A stretch of DNA of 64,000 nucleotides from Aeromicrobium tamlense (GCF_013408555.1 NZ_JACBZN010000001.1:248001-312000); one strand, 5' to 3'; positions 25,638-34,746 are shown, counted from the stretch's first letter. Notes: generated from the letters alone by a model not told the origin. Translations and numbers: made by a program.

Positions 25638-27329
25638 ATGAGGCTGCACCCGCCCGCACGCGTGGCCGAGTACGAGGCACTGGGGGTCTGGGGTGTTCCC
25701 ACGTGGCCCGAGCGCGTGAGCGAGCACGTCGCGCAGGCCCCTGATCGTACGGCCCTCGTCGACGCACCGAACCTCACCTCGCTGATGGGCCTGGGCCCGC
25801 AGCGGTACACGTGGCGCCAGGTGCAGGAGCGTGCCCGCGACCTCGCCTCGCTGCTGCTCGCGGCCGGCGTGGGCCCGGGCGACGTCGTCGGCCTGCAGCT
25901 GCCCAACTGCGCCGACCTCGCCGTCTCATACGTGGCGCTCTCGTCGATCGGCGCGATCGCGACGCCCTTCCCGATGCAGTACCGCGAGTACGAGCTGACC
26001 CAGATGTGCGAGCTGGCAGGCGCGACCGCCTTCGTCGGCGCCGCGGAGTTCCAGGGGACACCGCTCGACGAGCGGCTGGCCGCGCTCGCCGCGCTGCCCT
26101 CGGTGCACACCGTGCTGACCTTCGGCCCGCGAGCCGTGGTCGACCACGTCGACCTCACGGCCGCGCTCGCCGCGCCGGTGGACCGCGCTCCGCTGGACCG
26201 CCTCGAGGTCGACCTCGACCCGAACGACGCCGTCACGATCTGCTGGACCTCGGGGACCGAGGCCACCCCGAAGGGCGTGCCGCGCTGCGCGAACGACTGG
26301 GAGCCGATGGGCCTGACCAGCGTCGACGCGATGGGCCTGACGGGGCAGGACGTCGTCCTCAACCCGTTCCCGATGGTCAACATGGCCGGCATCGGCGGGA
26401 TGCTCGTGCCGTGGCTGCTGACCGGTGCCACCCTCGTGCTCCACCACCCGTTCGACGCGCCGGTGTTCTTCGGCCAGATCCGCGAGGAGCAGGTCTCCTA
26501 CACCGTCGTGCCGCCGGCGCTGCTCGTGCGCGCCCTCGACCTGCCGTTCATGACGCCCGAGGGGATGCGCAGCCTGCGCCACATCGGCTCCGGGTCGGCG
26601 CCCCTGCCGCCCCCGATGATCCGCGCCTACCGCGAGCGGTTCGGCATCGACATCGTGAACTGCTTCGGCTCGAACGAGGGCCTCAACCTGGTCGGCGACC
26701 CCGAGACCGTGCCGGACCCCGAGCACCGCTCGCACCTGTTCCCGCGGTTCGGCTCGCCCGATCACAGCTGGTCGAACCGCGGTCCTCGCGGGTACGAGAC
26801 GCGACTGGTCGACCCGGGCAGCGGCGCCGAGATCACCGAGGAGGGCCTGCCCGGCGAGCTGCTCGTGAAGGGTCCCGGCGTGATCGCCGGCTACCTGCCC
26901 GGGACCACCAGCTCGGACCCGTTCACCGAGGACGGCTTCTACCGCAGCGGCGACCTGTTCATGTACGTCGCGGACGCGGTCGGCGACCTGCGCTACCTCC
27001 AGTACGTCGACCGGGCGAAGGACATGATCGTGCGCGGCGGGATGAACATCTCGCCCGCCGAGCTGGAGACGCTGCTCGCGGGGCACGAGGACGTCGAGGA
27101 GGTCGCGGTCGTCGGCGTCCCCGATCCGGCGCTCGGGGAGCGCACCCGGGCCGTGGTGGTCCCGCGCGCCGGCGCCGAGGTGACGCTGTCGTCGCTGGTC
27201 GACTTCCTGAGGGAGCGGCACATCGCCAGCTACAAGCTCCCCGAGAGCCTGCTCGTGGTGGACGAGCTGCCGCGCAACCCGGTCGGGAAGGTCCTCAAGC
27301 GCTCGCTGAGGCACGTCGAGGCCTCCTGA
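25638..27329 (+). CDS. AMP-forming acyl-CoA ligase with TSGTE P-loop (subgroup member 2)
   Basis: 563 aa. P-loop WTSGTEATPKGVPR (about 203-216), NPFPMVNMAGIGGMLVPWLL, A5 NCFGSNEGLN, A8 VDRAKDMIVRGGMNISPAELE, and the C-terminal Lys in NPVGKVLKRS. These are the same departures from the ANL consensus as in the ligases at 21.3 and 36.3 kb, so it is a paralogue of them. AGGAG precedes ATG 25638. It is a single-gene transcript: the promoter region holds operator site C and a strong hairpin follows. The acid substrate cannot be inferred from the motifs. Confidence 0.92.
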   Translation: MRLHPPARVAEYEALGVWGVPTWPERVSEHVAQAPDRTALVDAPNLTSLMGLGPQRYTWRQVQERARDLASLLLAAGVGPGDVVGLQLPNCADLAVSYVALSSIGAIATPFPMQYREYELTQMCELAGATAFVGAAEFQGTPLDERLAALAALPSVHTVLTFGPRAVVDHVDLTAALAAPVDRAPLDRLEVDLDPNDAVTICWTSGTEATPKGVPRCANDWEPMGLTSVDAMGLTGQDVVLNPFPMVNMAGIGGMLVPWLLTGATLVLHHPFDAPVFFGQIREEQVSYTVVPPALLVRALDLPFMTPEGMRSLRHIGSGSAPLPPPMIRAYRERFGIDIVNCFGSNEGLNLVGDPETVPDPEHRSHLFPRFGSPDHSWSNRGPRGYETRLVDPGSGAEITEEGLPGELLVKGPGVIAGYLPGTTSSDPFTEDGFYRSGDLFMYVADAVGDLRYLQYVDRAKDMIVRGGMNISPAELETLLAGHEDVEEVAVVGVPDPALGERTRAVVVPRAGAEVTLSSLVDFLRERHIASYKLPESLLVVDELPRNPVGKVLKRSLRHVEAS

Positions 27330-27347
27330 CCCACCCCTTCGCAGACC

Positions 27348-27374
27348 ACGGCGCGCCGGCTTCCGGCGCGCCGT
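27348..27374 (+). terminator. Hairpin terminator after the 25.6-kb ligase
   Basis: Perfect 12-bp GC-rich stem (ACGGCGCGCCGG and complement) with a 3-base loop, followed by TCTGCTTTGTCT. Confidence 0.85.
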
Positions 27375-27440
27375 TCTGCTTTGTCTAGAGCAGTCTCGAC
27401 GCATCAATGAGAAAAGACACTTCAAAACACAGAGTTTCTC

Positions 27441-27470
27441 TTGACCTGCCCCGTTTAAGGCCGTTATAAA
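27441..27470 (+). promoter_or_regulatory. Promoter of the liv operon
   Basis: TTGACC (27441-27446) and TATAAA (27465-27470) with an 18-base spacer, about 86 bp upstream of the first liv start. The surrounding DNA is AT-rich for this genome. Confidence 0.6.
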
Positions 27471-27490
27471 GTGACGAGGGCCCCGGTATC

Positions 27491-27504
27491 GTGACTCGGG
27501 TCAC
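27491..27504. promoter_or_regulatory. Inverted repeat GTGAC-N4-GTCAC in the liv leader
   Basis: Perfect 5-bp arms, about 20 bp downstream of the -10 element, where a repressor would block transcription. A similar repeat with a 2-base centre lies at 34735-34746. Confidence 0.35.
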
Positions 27505-27555
27505 AGGATATGCTCCTCCGGTCAGTCATTGAACTTCGCTAGCGAAAGGCTCCTG

Positions 27556-28314
27556 ATGCTTCAGGTTTCGGACGTCGTTCTCCGCTTCGGCGGAGTGACC
27601 GCGCTCGACCGGGTGGGATTCGAGGTCGCGGACGGTGAGATCTGCGGACTCATCGGCCCGAACGGCGCGGGCAAGACCTCGCTGTTCAACTGCGTCACCC
27701 GCGTCTACCAGCCCGCCGAGGGCACGATCCGCTACGGCGACGTCGACGTGCTCGGTCTGCGCCGCCACCAGGTCATCCGCGCCGGTGTCGCGCGCACCTT
27801 CCAGAACCTCGCGCTGTGGCCCGAGATGACGGTCCTGCAGAACACGGTCGTCGGCGCCCACGGCGTGCAGACGCCCCACCTGCTGCCGTCGCTCGTCGGC
27901 TGGCCCGGGTCGCGCAAGGCGACCAAGCAGGTCGAGCGCGACGCCTGGGCCCTGCTCGAGCGCCTCGACCTCACCGAGGTCGCCCACCTGCCCGCCGCGG
28001 GCCTGCCCTTCGGCACCCTCAAGCGCGTCGAGCTGGCCCGCGCCCTCATCAGCCGCCCGTCGCTGCTGCTGCTCGACGAGCCCGCCGGCGGACTCACCCA
28101 TTCGGAGGTCTCCGAGCTCGGTGACCTGATCCGTTCGCTGCGGGACGAGTTCGGCTTCAGCGTGCTGCTCGTCGAGCACCACATGGGCCTGGTCATGGGC
28201 GTGTGCGACCACGTCGTCGCGATGGACTTCGGCCGCACGATCGCCGACGGCCGTCCCGCCGAGGTGCAGCGGCACCCCGAGGTCGTCGCCGCCTACCTGG
28301 GGAGGTCCGCATGA
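27556..28314 (+). CDS. Branched-chain amino-acid-type ABC transporter ATPase (LivG-like)
   Basis: 252 aa. Walker A GPNGAGKTS (about 33-41), FQNLALWPEMTV at the Q-loop, signature region LPFGTLKRVELARAL (the canonical LSxGQ reads FGTLK), Walker B LLLLDEPAGGL, and VEHHMGLVMGVCDHVV (H-loop region), the LivG arrangement. It energises uptake of branched amino acids or, in catabolic islands, often of aromatic or other carboxylic acids. GAAAGG stands six bases before ATG 27556; an in-frame TTG 27529 adds only unconserved residues. First gene of the five-gene liv operon; its stop overlaps the next ATG. Confidence 0.93.
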   Translation: MLQVSDVVLRFGGVTALDRVGFEVADGEICGLIGPNGAGKTSLFNCVTRVYQPAEGTIRYGDVDVLGLRRHQVIRAGVARTFQNLALWPEMTVLQNTVVGAHGVQTPHLLPSLVGWPGSRKATKQVERDAWALLERLDLTEVAHLPAAGLPFGTLKRVELARALISRPSLLLLDEPAGGLTHSEVSELGDLIRSLRDEFGFSVLLVEHHMGLVMGVCDHVVAMDFGRTIADGRPAEVQRHPEVVAAYLGRSA

Positions 28315-29024
28315 CCGCGCTGCTCGAGGCCACGGGCCTCACCGCCGGCTACGGCGGTGCCACCGTCCTGCGCGACGTCTCGGTGCACGTCGACGAGCAC
28401 GAGGCCGTCGTCGTCCTGGGCGCGAACGGCGCCGGCAAGTCCACGCTGCTGAGCGTGCTGTCGGGCCAGCTGCCCTACCAGGGCTCGCTCAAGATCGACG
28501 GCCGCGAGGTCGCCAAGGCCCGCCCCGACACGATCCTGGCGCAGGGCGTCAGCCTCGTGCCGCAGGGACGCGGCACGCTGACCGCGATGTCCGTGCTGGA
28601 CAACCTGCGCGTCGGCGCGGTCACCCGCAAGGACCGCATGGCCGTCGAGGACGACATCGAGCGCTGGTTCTCGGTGTTCCCGCGCCTGGCCGAGCGCAGC
28701 GATCAGGTGGCCGGCACCCTGTCGGGCGGCGAGCAGCAGATGCTCGCGATCGCCCGGGCGCTCATGAGCCGCCCCCGCCTGCTGATGTGCGACGAGGTCA
28801 GCCTCGGTCTCGCGCCGGTGATCGTGCAGGGCCTGTTCGACACGCTGCGCGACATCAACCGCGACTCGGGCACCGCCCTGCTGATGGTCGAGCAGAACGC
28901 CGAGCTGGCGATGGACATCGCCTCGCGGGTGTACCTGCTCGAGGTCGGCGAGGTCTCCGCCAGCGGGTCCGCGGAGGAGTTCCGCGCGGACGACAGCATC
29001 CGAGCCGCCTACCTGGGCTACTGA
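28311..29024 (+). CDS. Branched-chain amino-acid-type ABC transporter ATPase (LivF-like)
   Basis: 237 aa, the usual size of LivF. Walker A GANGAGKST (about 38-46), VPQGRGTLTAMSVLDNLRVGA, signature LSGGEQQMLAIARAL, Walker B LLMCDEVSLGLAP, and VEQNAELAMDIASRVYLLEVG near the end. It forms the ATPase heterodimer with the preceding LivG-like subunit. ATGA overlap with the upstream gene and a 10-bp gap to the permease gene show one transcript. Confidence 0.94.
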   Translation: MTALLEATGLTAGYGGATVLRDVSVHVDEHEAVVVLGANGAGKSTLLSVLSGQLPYQGSLKIDGREVAKARPDTILAQGVSLVPQGRGTLTAMSVLDNLRVGAVTRKDRMAVEDDIERWFSVFPRLAERSDQVAGTLSGGEQQMLAIARALMSRPRLLMCDEVSLGLAPVIVQGLFDTLRDINRDSGTALLMVEQNAELAMDIASRVYLLEVGEVSASGSAEEFRADDSIRAAYLGY

Positions 29025-29034
29025 GGAGCACTCC

Positions 29035-29934
29035 ATGGACATCCTGCTTTCCCGCGTCTTCGCGGGCGCCACGAGCGGCTCGGTCTACATCCTGATCGCG
29101 CTGTGCCTCGTCATCGTCTTCCGCAGCTCGTCGACGATCAACTTCGCCCAGGGCGAGTTCGCGCTGTTCACCGCCTACATCACGTGGTGGCTGACCGAGC
29201 GCGGCCTCAACCCGTGGGTCGCCATCATCCCGGCCATCCTCATCGGCTTCGCGATGGGCGCCCTCGCCGAGCGCTGGCTCATCAGGCCGGTGGCCAGACG
29301 CGACGAGACAGCCGTCCTGATCGTGGCCCTGGCGCTGTTCACCGGCCTGAACGGTCTTGACGGCTGGATCTGGGGATCGGACGACAAGGTCTTCCCGCGG
29401 ATGCTGCCCAGCGGCGAGAACGACTTCGTCGAGATCGCCGGCGCCCGCCTCTACTACGACTCGATGGCGATCTGGGCCATCACGGCCGCCATCGTGTTCG
29501 GCCTCTACCTGTTCTTCACCTACACGAGCATGGGCCTGCAGATGCGGGCCGTGGCCACCAACCGGCAGTCGGCGGCGCTCTCGGGCGTCCGCGTCGGCCG
29601 GGTGCTGACCCTCTCGTGGGGCCTGTCGAGCGCGATCTCCGCCTTCGCCGGCGCCCTGCTCATCCCGATGGTCCCACCGGGCCAGCTGGGCCTCACCGGC
29701 ATGTTCCACGTCCTGATCTTCGCGACGGCCGCCGCCCTGCTGGGCGGACTGGACAGCGTGAAGGGTGCCGTCGTGGGCGGTCTGGGGCTGGGCATCGGCC
29801 TGGCACTGGTGAACGGGTACGCGACGTTCCTGGGCGGCTCGATGTCGCTCACCGTCGCCCTCGTCGTGATCGTGGTCATCCTGCTGGTTCGCCCCACCGG
29901 ACTGTTCGGGGCCCGACGTCTGGAGCGTGTGTGA
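29035..29934 (+). CDS. Branched-chain amino-acid-type ABC transporter permease (LivH-like)
   Basis: A 299-aa membrane protein with about eight hydrophobic segments. Family features: SGSVYILIALCLVIVFR near the N-terminus, STINFAQGEF (about 33-42), the cytoplasmic RAVATNRQSAALSGVRVGRV coupling region (about 172-191), and a C-terminal RPTGLFGARRLE. It pairs with the LivM-like subunit in the membrane. GAGGAGC precedes ATG 29035, and its stop overlaps the GTG of the next gene. Confidence 0.93.
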   Translation: MDILLSRVFAGATSGSVYILIALCLVIVFRSSSTINFAQGEFALFTAYITWWLTERGLNPWVAIIPAILIGFAMGALAERWLIRPVARRDETAVLIVALALFTGLNGLDGWIWGSDDKVFPRMLPSGENDFVEIAGARLYYDSMAIWAITAAIVFGLYLFFTYTSMGLQMRAVATNRQSAALSGVRVGRVLTLSWGLSSAISAFAGALLIPMVPPGQLGLTGMFHVLIFATAAALLGGLDSVKGAVVGGLGLGIGLALVNGYATFLGGSMSLTVALVVIVVILLVRPTGLFGARRLERV

Positions 29935-31055
29935 GCACCCAAGCCAAGAAGCCCCGCGTCATCGAGCGCGGGACGCCCGTCCACCGCGCGCTCGTCGGCG
30001 CCGGGCTGGTCCTGCTGGTCGCCTCGACCCTGTGGCTCGGCGGCCTCGCGCCGTTCGAGATCGGCCAGGTCACCCGCGTCATGATCTTCGCGATCGCGAT
30101 CGCCGGCCTGAACCTCGCGACCGGCTACGTCGGCCTGCTGTCGGTGGGTCACTCGGCCTTCTTCGGCATCGGCGCCTACACGACCGGCATCCTCATGGTG
30201 AAGGAGGGCTGGGAGGGCTGGGCGACCATCCCCGTGGCCTTCGCGATCAGCCTCGTCGTCGGCCTGCTGGTCGGCCTGCCGGCCCTGCGGATCCGCGGCC
30301 TGTACCTGGCGATGGTCACGCTGGCCTTCGCCGTCGCGTTCCCCGAGCTCGTGGCCCGCTTCTCCGGGCTGACCGGCGGCGCGAGCGGCATGACCATCCC
30401 GCGCACCGCGATGCGGCCGCCGGAGTGGACGGGACTCGGCCTGGGCGAGAAGTACGTCTGGCTCTTCTGGCTCTCCGTCGCGGTCATGGCCATCACCTTC
30501 TACGTGTGCTGGTGCCTGACGCGCAGCCGCTACGGCATGGCGATGTCGGCGGTGCGCCAGAACGAGATCGCCGCCTCGGCGTCCGGCGTCGACATCGCCG
30601 TCGTCAAGGTCGCGAGCTTCGGCCTCTCGGGCGCGATCACCGGTGCCGCCGGCTCGCTGTTCGCCCTCTACATGGGCAGCCTCTACGCCGAGGGCTCCTT
30701 CACCCTGATGGCGGGCATCACGCTGCTGATCGGCCTGGTCATCGGCGGTGAGCGGACCGTCCTCGGGCCGATCGCCGGCGGTCTCGCCGTGGTCTACGTG
30801 CCGTACTACACGGCCGACATCGGCAGCGGGCAGTCGTCGGCGGTGCTGTTCGCCCTCGTCCTGCTGTTCGTCATCTTCGTGGCCCCCGCCGGCATCGTCG
30901 GCTCGCTGGCCCAACTGATTCGACGCCGTGTCGTCGTCCGGGACCCGCGCCCGGTCGTCGCCACCGACGCGGCGTCCGCGGTGCCGGAAACGACCCCGCA
31001 GCCCGAGCACCAGCTCGACCGCACCTCCACCCCCATCGAAAGGTCCCGAACATGA
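29931..31055 (+). CDS. Branched-chain amino-acid-type ABC transporter permease (LivM-like)
   Basis: A 374-aa membrane protein with 9-10 hydrophobic segments. NLATGYVGLLSVGHSAFFGIGAYT (the LivM hallmark) is at about residues 57-80 and AVRQNEIAASASGVDI is the coupling loop. The last 50 or so residues, after RRRVVVRDPRPV, are a polar, Pro/Thr-rich cytoplasmic tail that most LivM proteins lack. GTG 29931 overlaps the upstream stop (GTGA), and its own stop overlaps the binding protein's ATG. The tail may simply be spacer sequence. Confidence 0.92.
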   Translation: MSTQAKKPRVIERGTPVHRALVGAGLVLLVASTLWLGGLAPFEIGQVTRVMIFAIAIAGLNLATGYVGLLSVGHSAFFGIGAYTTGILMVKEGWEGWATIPVAFAISLVVGLLVGLPALRIRGLYLAMVTLAFAVAFPELVARFSGLTGGASGMTIPRTAMRPPEWTGLGLGEKYVWLFWLSVAVMAITFYVCWCLTRSRYGMAMSAVRQNEIAASASGVDIAVVKVASFGLSGAITGAAGSLFALYMGSLYAEGSFTLMAGITLLIGLVIGGERTVLGPIAGGLAVVYVPYYTADIGSGQSSAVLFALVLLFVIFVAPAGIVGSLAQLIRRRVVVRDPRPVVATDAASAVPETTPQPEHQLDRTSTPIERSRT

Positions 31056-32332
31056 CCGCATCCACCACCATGCGCCGGCTCCGCCGGACGGCGGTGCTCC
31101 CGGCCGCGCTGCTGGCGAGCTTCACCCTCGTCGCCTGCGGCTCCTCCAGCGACGACGGCGACTCGAGCTCCTCGGGCGGCTTCGAGCTGAGCCTCGACGA
31201 CTGCGAGGATCCCGACGCGGCGGCCAAGGAGATCACGGACACGATCAAGGTGGGCTACAGCGCCCCCCTGTCCGGCCCGATCGCCGGCGCGGCCGAGCTC
31301 GCCATCCAGGGCTACGACGCGCGCCTCAAGGCGGCCAACGACGCCGGCGGCATCGACGGCATGAAGATCGAGGTCAGCTACAAGGACGACGCCTTCGCGC
31401 CGGACAAGGCCAAGGCGAACGCCACCGAGTTCCTCCAGAAGGACAAGGTCGACCTCATCACGACGTTCGGCGCCGGTCAGGTCGCGGCGATCGCCGACGA
31501 CCAGAACGCCGCCTGCGTCCCGATGCTGTACCCCAGCTCGAGCGACGTCCGGTTCACCGACATCGAGGCGTACCCGTGGACGCTGCAGTTCCTGCCCTCG
31601 GCCGACATCGAGACGAAGTTCATCGTCGACTTCATGAAGTCGAAGGTCGATGACATCACGCTGGGCATCGCCGAGAACGCCACCGGCAGTGGCGTGGCGA
31701 TGGCCGAGGCGTTCAAGAAGTCGGCCGACGCCGGCGGGCTGGAGATCGCGGCCGAGACCGAGGACACCGACCCCGCGGCCGCCGCGACCAAGCTGAAGGC
31801 CGCCGGCGTCAACGTGCTCTACCACGGTGGCGTCACGGGCACCTGCGGCGTCCTGGACACCGCGATGGCCCGCGTCGACTTCAAGCCCGAGCTCGTCGTC
31901 AAGGCCAGCAACTGCGCCAACGCGGCGGAGTACCTCGCGGCCGGCCAGGCCGCCGACGGCGCGGTCGTGCCGAAGTACCTCAAGGAGCCGGCCGACCCGG
32001 AGGTCGCCGACGACCAGGGCATCAAGGACTACCTGGCGCAGGTTCCCGACGTCACCGACCCGAACAACACGATCACCGTGAGCGGCTGGATGGCCGCCGA
32101 CCTGCTGGTCAACACCCTCCAGCAGGCCGCCGAGTCCGAGGACGGCCTGACCCGCGAGAGCATCATGAAGGCCTCGCGCGACCAGGACTACGCGTCCCCG
32201 GTGCTGCTCGACGGCGTGACGTGGAAGAGCACGGCGGATCGCTCCGGCGGCGTCAGCGGCTTCGGCCCGTTCGCCTGGTCCGCCAAGGACAAGCGGTTCG
32301 TCTCGGCGGGTGACGTGATCAGCGTCGACTGA
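31052..32332 (+). CDS. Branched-chain amino-acid-type substrate-binding lipoprotein (LivK-like)
   Basis: A 426-aa Peripla_BP_6 protein. The signal peptide (RRLRRTAVLPAALLASFTLVAC) ends in a lipobox, with the lipidated Cys near residue 29 and a Ser/Asp-rich linker after it. IKVGYSAPLSGPIAGAAELAIQGYDARLKAAN begins the ligand-binding fold, and NDAGGIDGMKIEVSYKDD is the family's next element. It provides the specificity of the importer. Such proteins in catabolic islands often bind aromatic or alicyclic acids rather than leucine. It closes the liv operon, which a strong hairpin terminates. Confidence 0.92.
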   Translation: MTASTTMRRLRRTAVLPAALLASFTLVACGSSSDDGDSSSSGGFELSLDDCEDPDAAAKEITDTIKVGYSAPLSGPIAGAAELAIQGYDARLKAANDAGGIDGMKIEVSYKDDAFAPDKAKANATEFLQKDKVDLITTFGAGQVAAIADDQNAACVPMLYPSSSDVRFTDIEAYPWTLQFLPSADIETKFIVDFMKSKVDDITLGIAENATGSGVAMAEAFKKSADAGGLEIAAETEDTDPAAAATKLKAAGVNVLYHGGVTGTCGVLDTAMARVDFKPELVVKASNCANAAEYLAAGQAADGAVVPKYLKEPADPEVADDQGIKDYLAQVPDVTDPNNTITVSGWMAADLLVNTLQQAAESEDGLTRESIMKASRDQDYASPVLLDGVTWKSTADRSGGVSGFGPFAWSAKDKRFVSAGDVISVD

Positions 32333-32350
32333 TCTCGCACATCACCACGC

Positions 32351-32381
32351 AGCGGGCCCGGTTCCCTCGACCGGGCCCGCT
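32351..32381. terminator. Hairpin terminator of the liv operon
   Basis: Perfect 12-bp stem (AGCGGGCCCGGT and complement), 7-base loop. It lies between convergent operons (next minus-strand stop at 32395). Confidence 0.85.
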
Positions 32382-32394
32382 GTCGTGCGTGGGG

Positions 32395-33552
32395 TCAGAG
32401 GCCGAGGACGCCCGACGCGACGATGCCACGCTGGATCTCACTCGACCCGCCGTAGATCGTCACCTTGCGCAGGTTGAGGTGGGCGGCCGCGGCGCGGCGG
32501 GCCCAGCGGGTGACGCCGGGCGCGGTGCCTGCGGCCAGGAGCGCGTCCGCGCCGGCCAGGTCGAGCACGAGCTCGGCCACGCGCTGCTGCAGCTCGGTGC
32601 CGCGCAGCTTCAGGACGGACGAGGCCGGCTCGGGGCGCCCGTCGGCGGACTCCGCGGCCACCCGCAGGGACGTCAGCTCGACGGCCAGCAGCTCGCTCTC
32701 GAGCGTGACGAACCGGGCGCGGACTGCGGGGTCGTCCCAGCGGCCGTGCTCGCGGGCGTACCGTTTCGCCTGCGCGAGGCGCAGCTTCGTCTGGCCGACC
32801 TGGGCCACGCCGACGCGCTCGTTGCCGAGCAGGAACCGCGCGTACTCCCAACCGCGGTTCACCTCGCCGACGAGCTGGTTGGCGGGCACGCGCACGTCCT
32901 CGAGGAAGACCTCGTTGACCTCCGTCTCGCCGTCGATCATCTCGATCGGACGGATCGTCACGCCAGGGGAGTCGAGGTCGATCAGCAGCATCGAGATCCC
33001 GGCCTGGCGGCGCGGCGCGTCCGGGTCGGTGCGCACGAGGCAGAACATCCAGTCGGCCCAGTGCGCCAGGCTCGTCCACGTCTTCTGGCCGTTGACGACC
33101 CACGCGTCGCCGTCGCGCACTGCGGTGGTGCGCAGCGACGCCAGGTCGGACCCGGCCTCGGGCTCGGAGAAGCCCTGGCACCAGAACAGGTCCAGCGCGG
33201 CGGTCGGCGGCAGGAAGCGGCGCTTCAACTCGGGGCTGCCGAACGCGGCCAGCACCGGGCCGACGAGTCCCACGTTCGGGCTCAGCGGCGGGAAGACGCC
33301 CGCGAGATGCAGCTCCTCGCTCCACAGGTGGCGCTGCAGCGGCGACCAGTCCCGGCCGCCCCACTCCACGGGCCAGCCCGGCACGGCGAGGCCGGCGCGG
33401 TGCAGGATCCGGTGGGTGTCGACGATGACGTCGCGATCCAGCGGGGCCGCCTCGATCACGGGCTCGCGCAGGTGCCACGGGACCTCGGTCGTGAAGAACT
33501 CACGCAGGCGCAGGCGGAACTCGGTGAGCTCGGGGGTGAGGGACAGCCGCAC
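32395..33552 (-). CDS. Acyl-CoA dehydrogenase (FadE-like)
   Basis: A 385-aa FAD enzyme that introduces an alpha-beta double bond in an acyl-CoA. Features: WPVEWGGRDWSPLQ, the flavin motif FWCQGFSEPEAGSDLASLRTTA (about 123-144), WVVNGQKTWTS, and GSSEIQRGIVASGVLGL at the C-terminus. At the YEG position of medium-chain dehydrogenases this protein reads YGG, so the catalytic Glu is not there; actinobacterial FadE proteins often use another base or a partner subunit. GTG 33552 is the start, two bases after the thiolase stop, so the two form one operon. Confidence 0.9.
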   Translation of the reverse strand: MRLSLTPELTEFRLRLREFFTTEVPWHLREPVIEAAPLDRDVIVDTHRILHRAGLAVPGWPVEWGGRDWSPLQRHLWSEELHLAGVFPPLSPNVGLVGPVLAAFGSPELKRRFLPPTAALDLFWCQGFSEPEAGSDLASLRTTAVRDGDAWVVNGQKTWTSLAHWADWMFCLVRTDPDAPRRQAGISMLLIDLDSPGVTIRPIEMIDGETEVNEVFLEDVRVPANQLVGEVNRGWEYARFLLGNERVGVAQVGQTKLRLAQAKRYAREHGRWDDPAVRARFVTLESELLAVELTSLRVAAESADGRPEPASSVLKLRGTELQQRVAELVLDLAGADALLAAGTAPGVTRWARRAAAAHLNLRKVTIYGGSSEIQRGIVASGVLGL

Positions 33553-33554
33553 GG

Positions 33555-34718
33555 TCAGTCGATCCGCTCGACCAGCATGGCCATGCCCATGCCGCCGCCG
33601 ATGCACATCGTCGCGATGCCGTGCTGCTGGTCGCGTTCGCGCAGGCCGTGCAGGAGCGTCGTCATCATCCGGGCGCCGGTCATCCCGAACGGGTGGCCCA
33701 GCGCGATCGCCCCGCCGTAGGGGTTGAGCTGCTCCGTGATGTCGATCTTCAGCCCGTCCGTGACGGCCAGCACCTGGGCCGCGAAGGCCTCGTTCAGCTC
33801 GACGACGTCGATGTCGCCGATCGTCATCCCGGCGCGGTCGAGGACCTTCCGGACGGCCTCGATCGGGCCGACGCCCATGTACTCGGGCTCCAGGCCCGAG
33901 ACGGCGGAGGCGACGAGGCGCGCGAGCGGCCGGTGGCCCAGCTCGCGGGCGCGCTGCTCGGACATGACGACCACCGCGGCGGCGCCGTCGTTGAGCGGGC
34001 ACGCGTTGCCGGCGGTGACCCGGCCCTCGGGGCCGAGGACGGCGGGCAGCGAGGCGAGCGACTCGACCGTGGTGCCGGGGCGCGGCCCGTCGTCCTGCGT
34101 GACGACCGTGCCGTCGGCCAGGGTCACGGGCACGATCTCGGCGTCGAAGAAGCCGGACTCCTGCGCTGCCACGGCGCGGGCCTGCGACAGCGCGGCGAAC
34201 TCGTCCATCCGCTCGCGCGAGACGTCGTGCCGACGGGCCACGTTCTCTGCCGTCTGCAGCATCGACTGGAAGAGGTCGGCGACGTAGTCCTCGCGGGACG
34301 GGTCGGTGAACCGGGGGTTGAGGTCGTCGTAGCCGCTCGGCGCGGGGACCTGCGAGACGCTCTCGACGCCGCCCGCCACGAAGACGTCGCCCTCGCCGGC
34401 GGCCACGGCGTGCGCGGCCGAGCGGATCGCCTGCAGCGACGACGCGCACGCCCGGCTCACGGTGAGGCCGGGCACGGTGTTCGGCAGCCCGGCGAGCAGT
34501 CCCACGGTGCGCGCGATGCCGAAGCCCTGCTGGCCCTCCGGGACCGCGCAGCCCAGCACGAGGTCCTCGACGGACTCCGGCGCGAGGCCCGGGACGGCCT
34601 CCAGCGCGGCCCGCACGGCGACGGCGCCGAGGTCGTCGGCGCGGACCGAGGACAGCGATCCCTTCCGGGCGCGTCCGATGGGGGTGCGGGCAGTGGAGAC
34701 GATGACCGCCTCGGGCAT
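33555..34718 (-). CDS. Acetyl-CoA acyltransferase (thiolase), complete catalytic set
   Basis: 387 aa. All thiolase motifs are canonical: nucleophile Cys in SRACASSLQAI (about 89-99), GGVESVSQVP, NEAFAAQ, His in ALGHPFGMTGARM, and second Cys in TMCIGGGMGMAM. It cleaves 3-ketoacyl-CoA to acetyl-CoA and a shortened acyl-CoA, the last step of beta-oxidation. It differs from the two other thiolases in this window, which lack the second Cys. AGGAGG seven bases before ATG 34718 is an almost perfect ribosome-binding site. The acyl-CoA dehydrogenase is directly downstream. Confidence 0.93.
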   Translation of the reverse strand: MPEAVIVSTARTPIGRARKGSLSSVRADDLGAVAVRAALEAVPGLAPESVEDLVLGCAVPEGQQGFGIARTVGLLAGLPNTVPGLTVSRACASSLQAIRSAAHAVAAGEGDVFVAGGVESVSQVPAPSGYDDLNPRFTDPSREDYVADLFQSMLQTAENVARRHDVSRERMDEFAALSQARAVAAQESGFFDAEIVPVTLADGTVVTQDDGPRPGTTVESLASLPAVLGPEGRVTAGNACPLNDGAAAVVVMSEQRARELGHRPLARLVASAVSGLEPEYMGVGPIEAVRKVLDRAGMTIGDIDVVELNEAFAAQVLAVTDGLKIDITEQLNPYGGAIALGHPFGMTGARMMTTLLHGLRERDQQHGIATMCIGGGMGMAMLVERID

Positions 34719-34734
34719 GGGGACCTCCTGGATA

Positions 34735-34746
34735 GTGACTTGTCAC
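34735..34746. promoter_or_regulatory. Inverted repeat GTGAC-TT-GTCAC, candidate operator
   Basis: Perfect 5-bp arms, 17 bp upstream of the thiolase start in the divergent region to the SDR gene. Confidence 0.4.
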
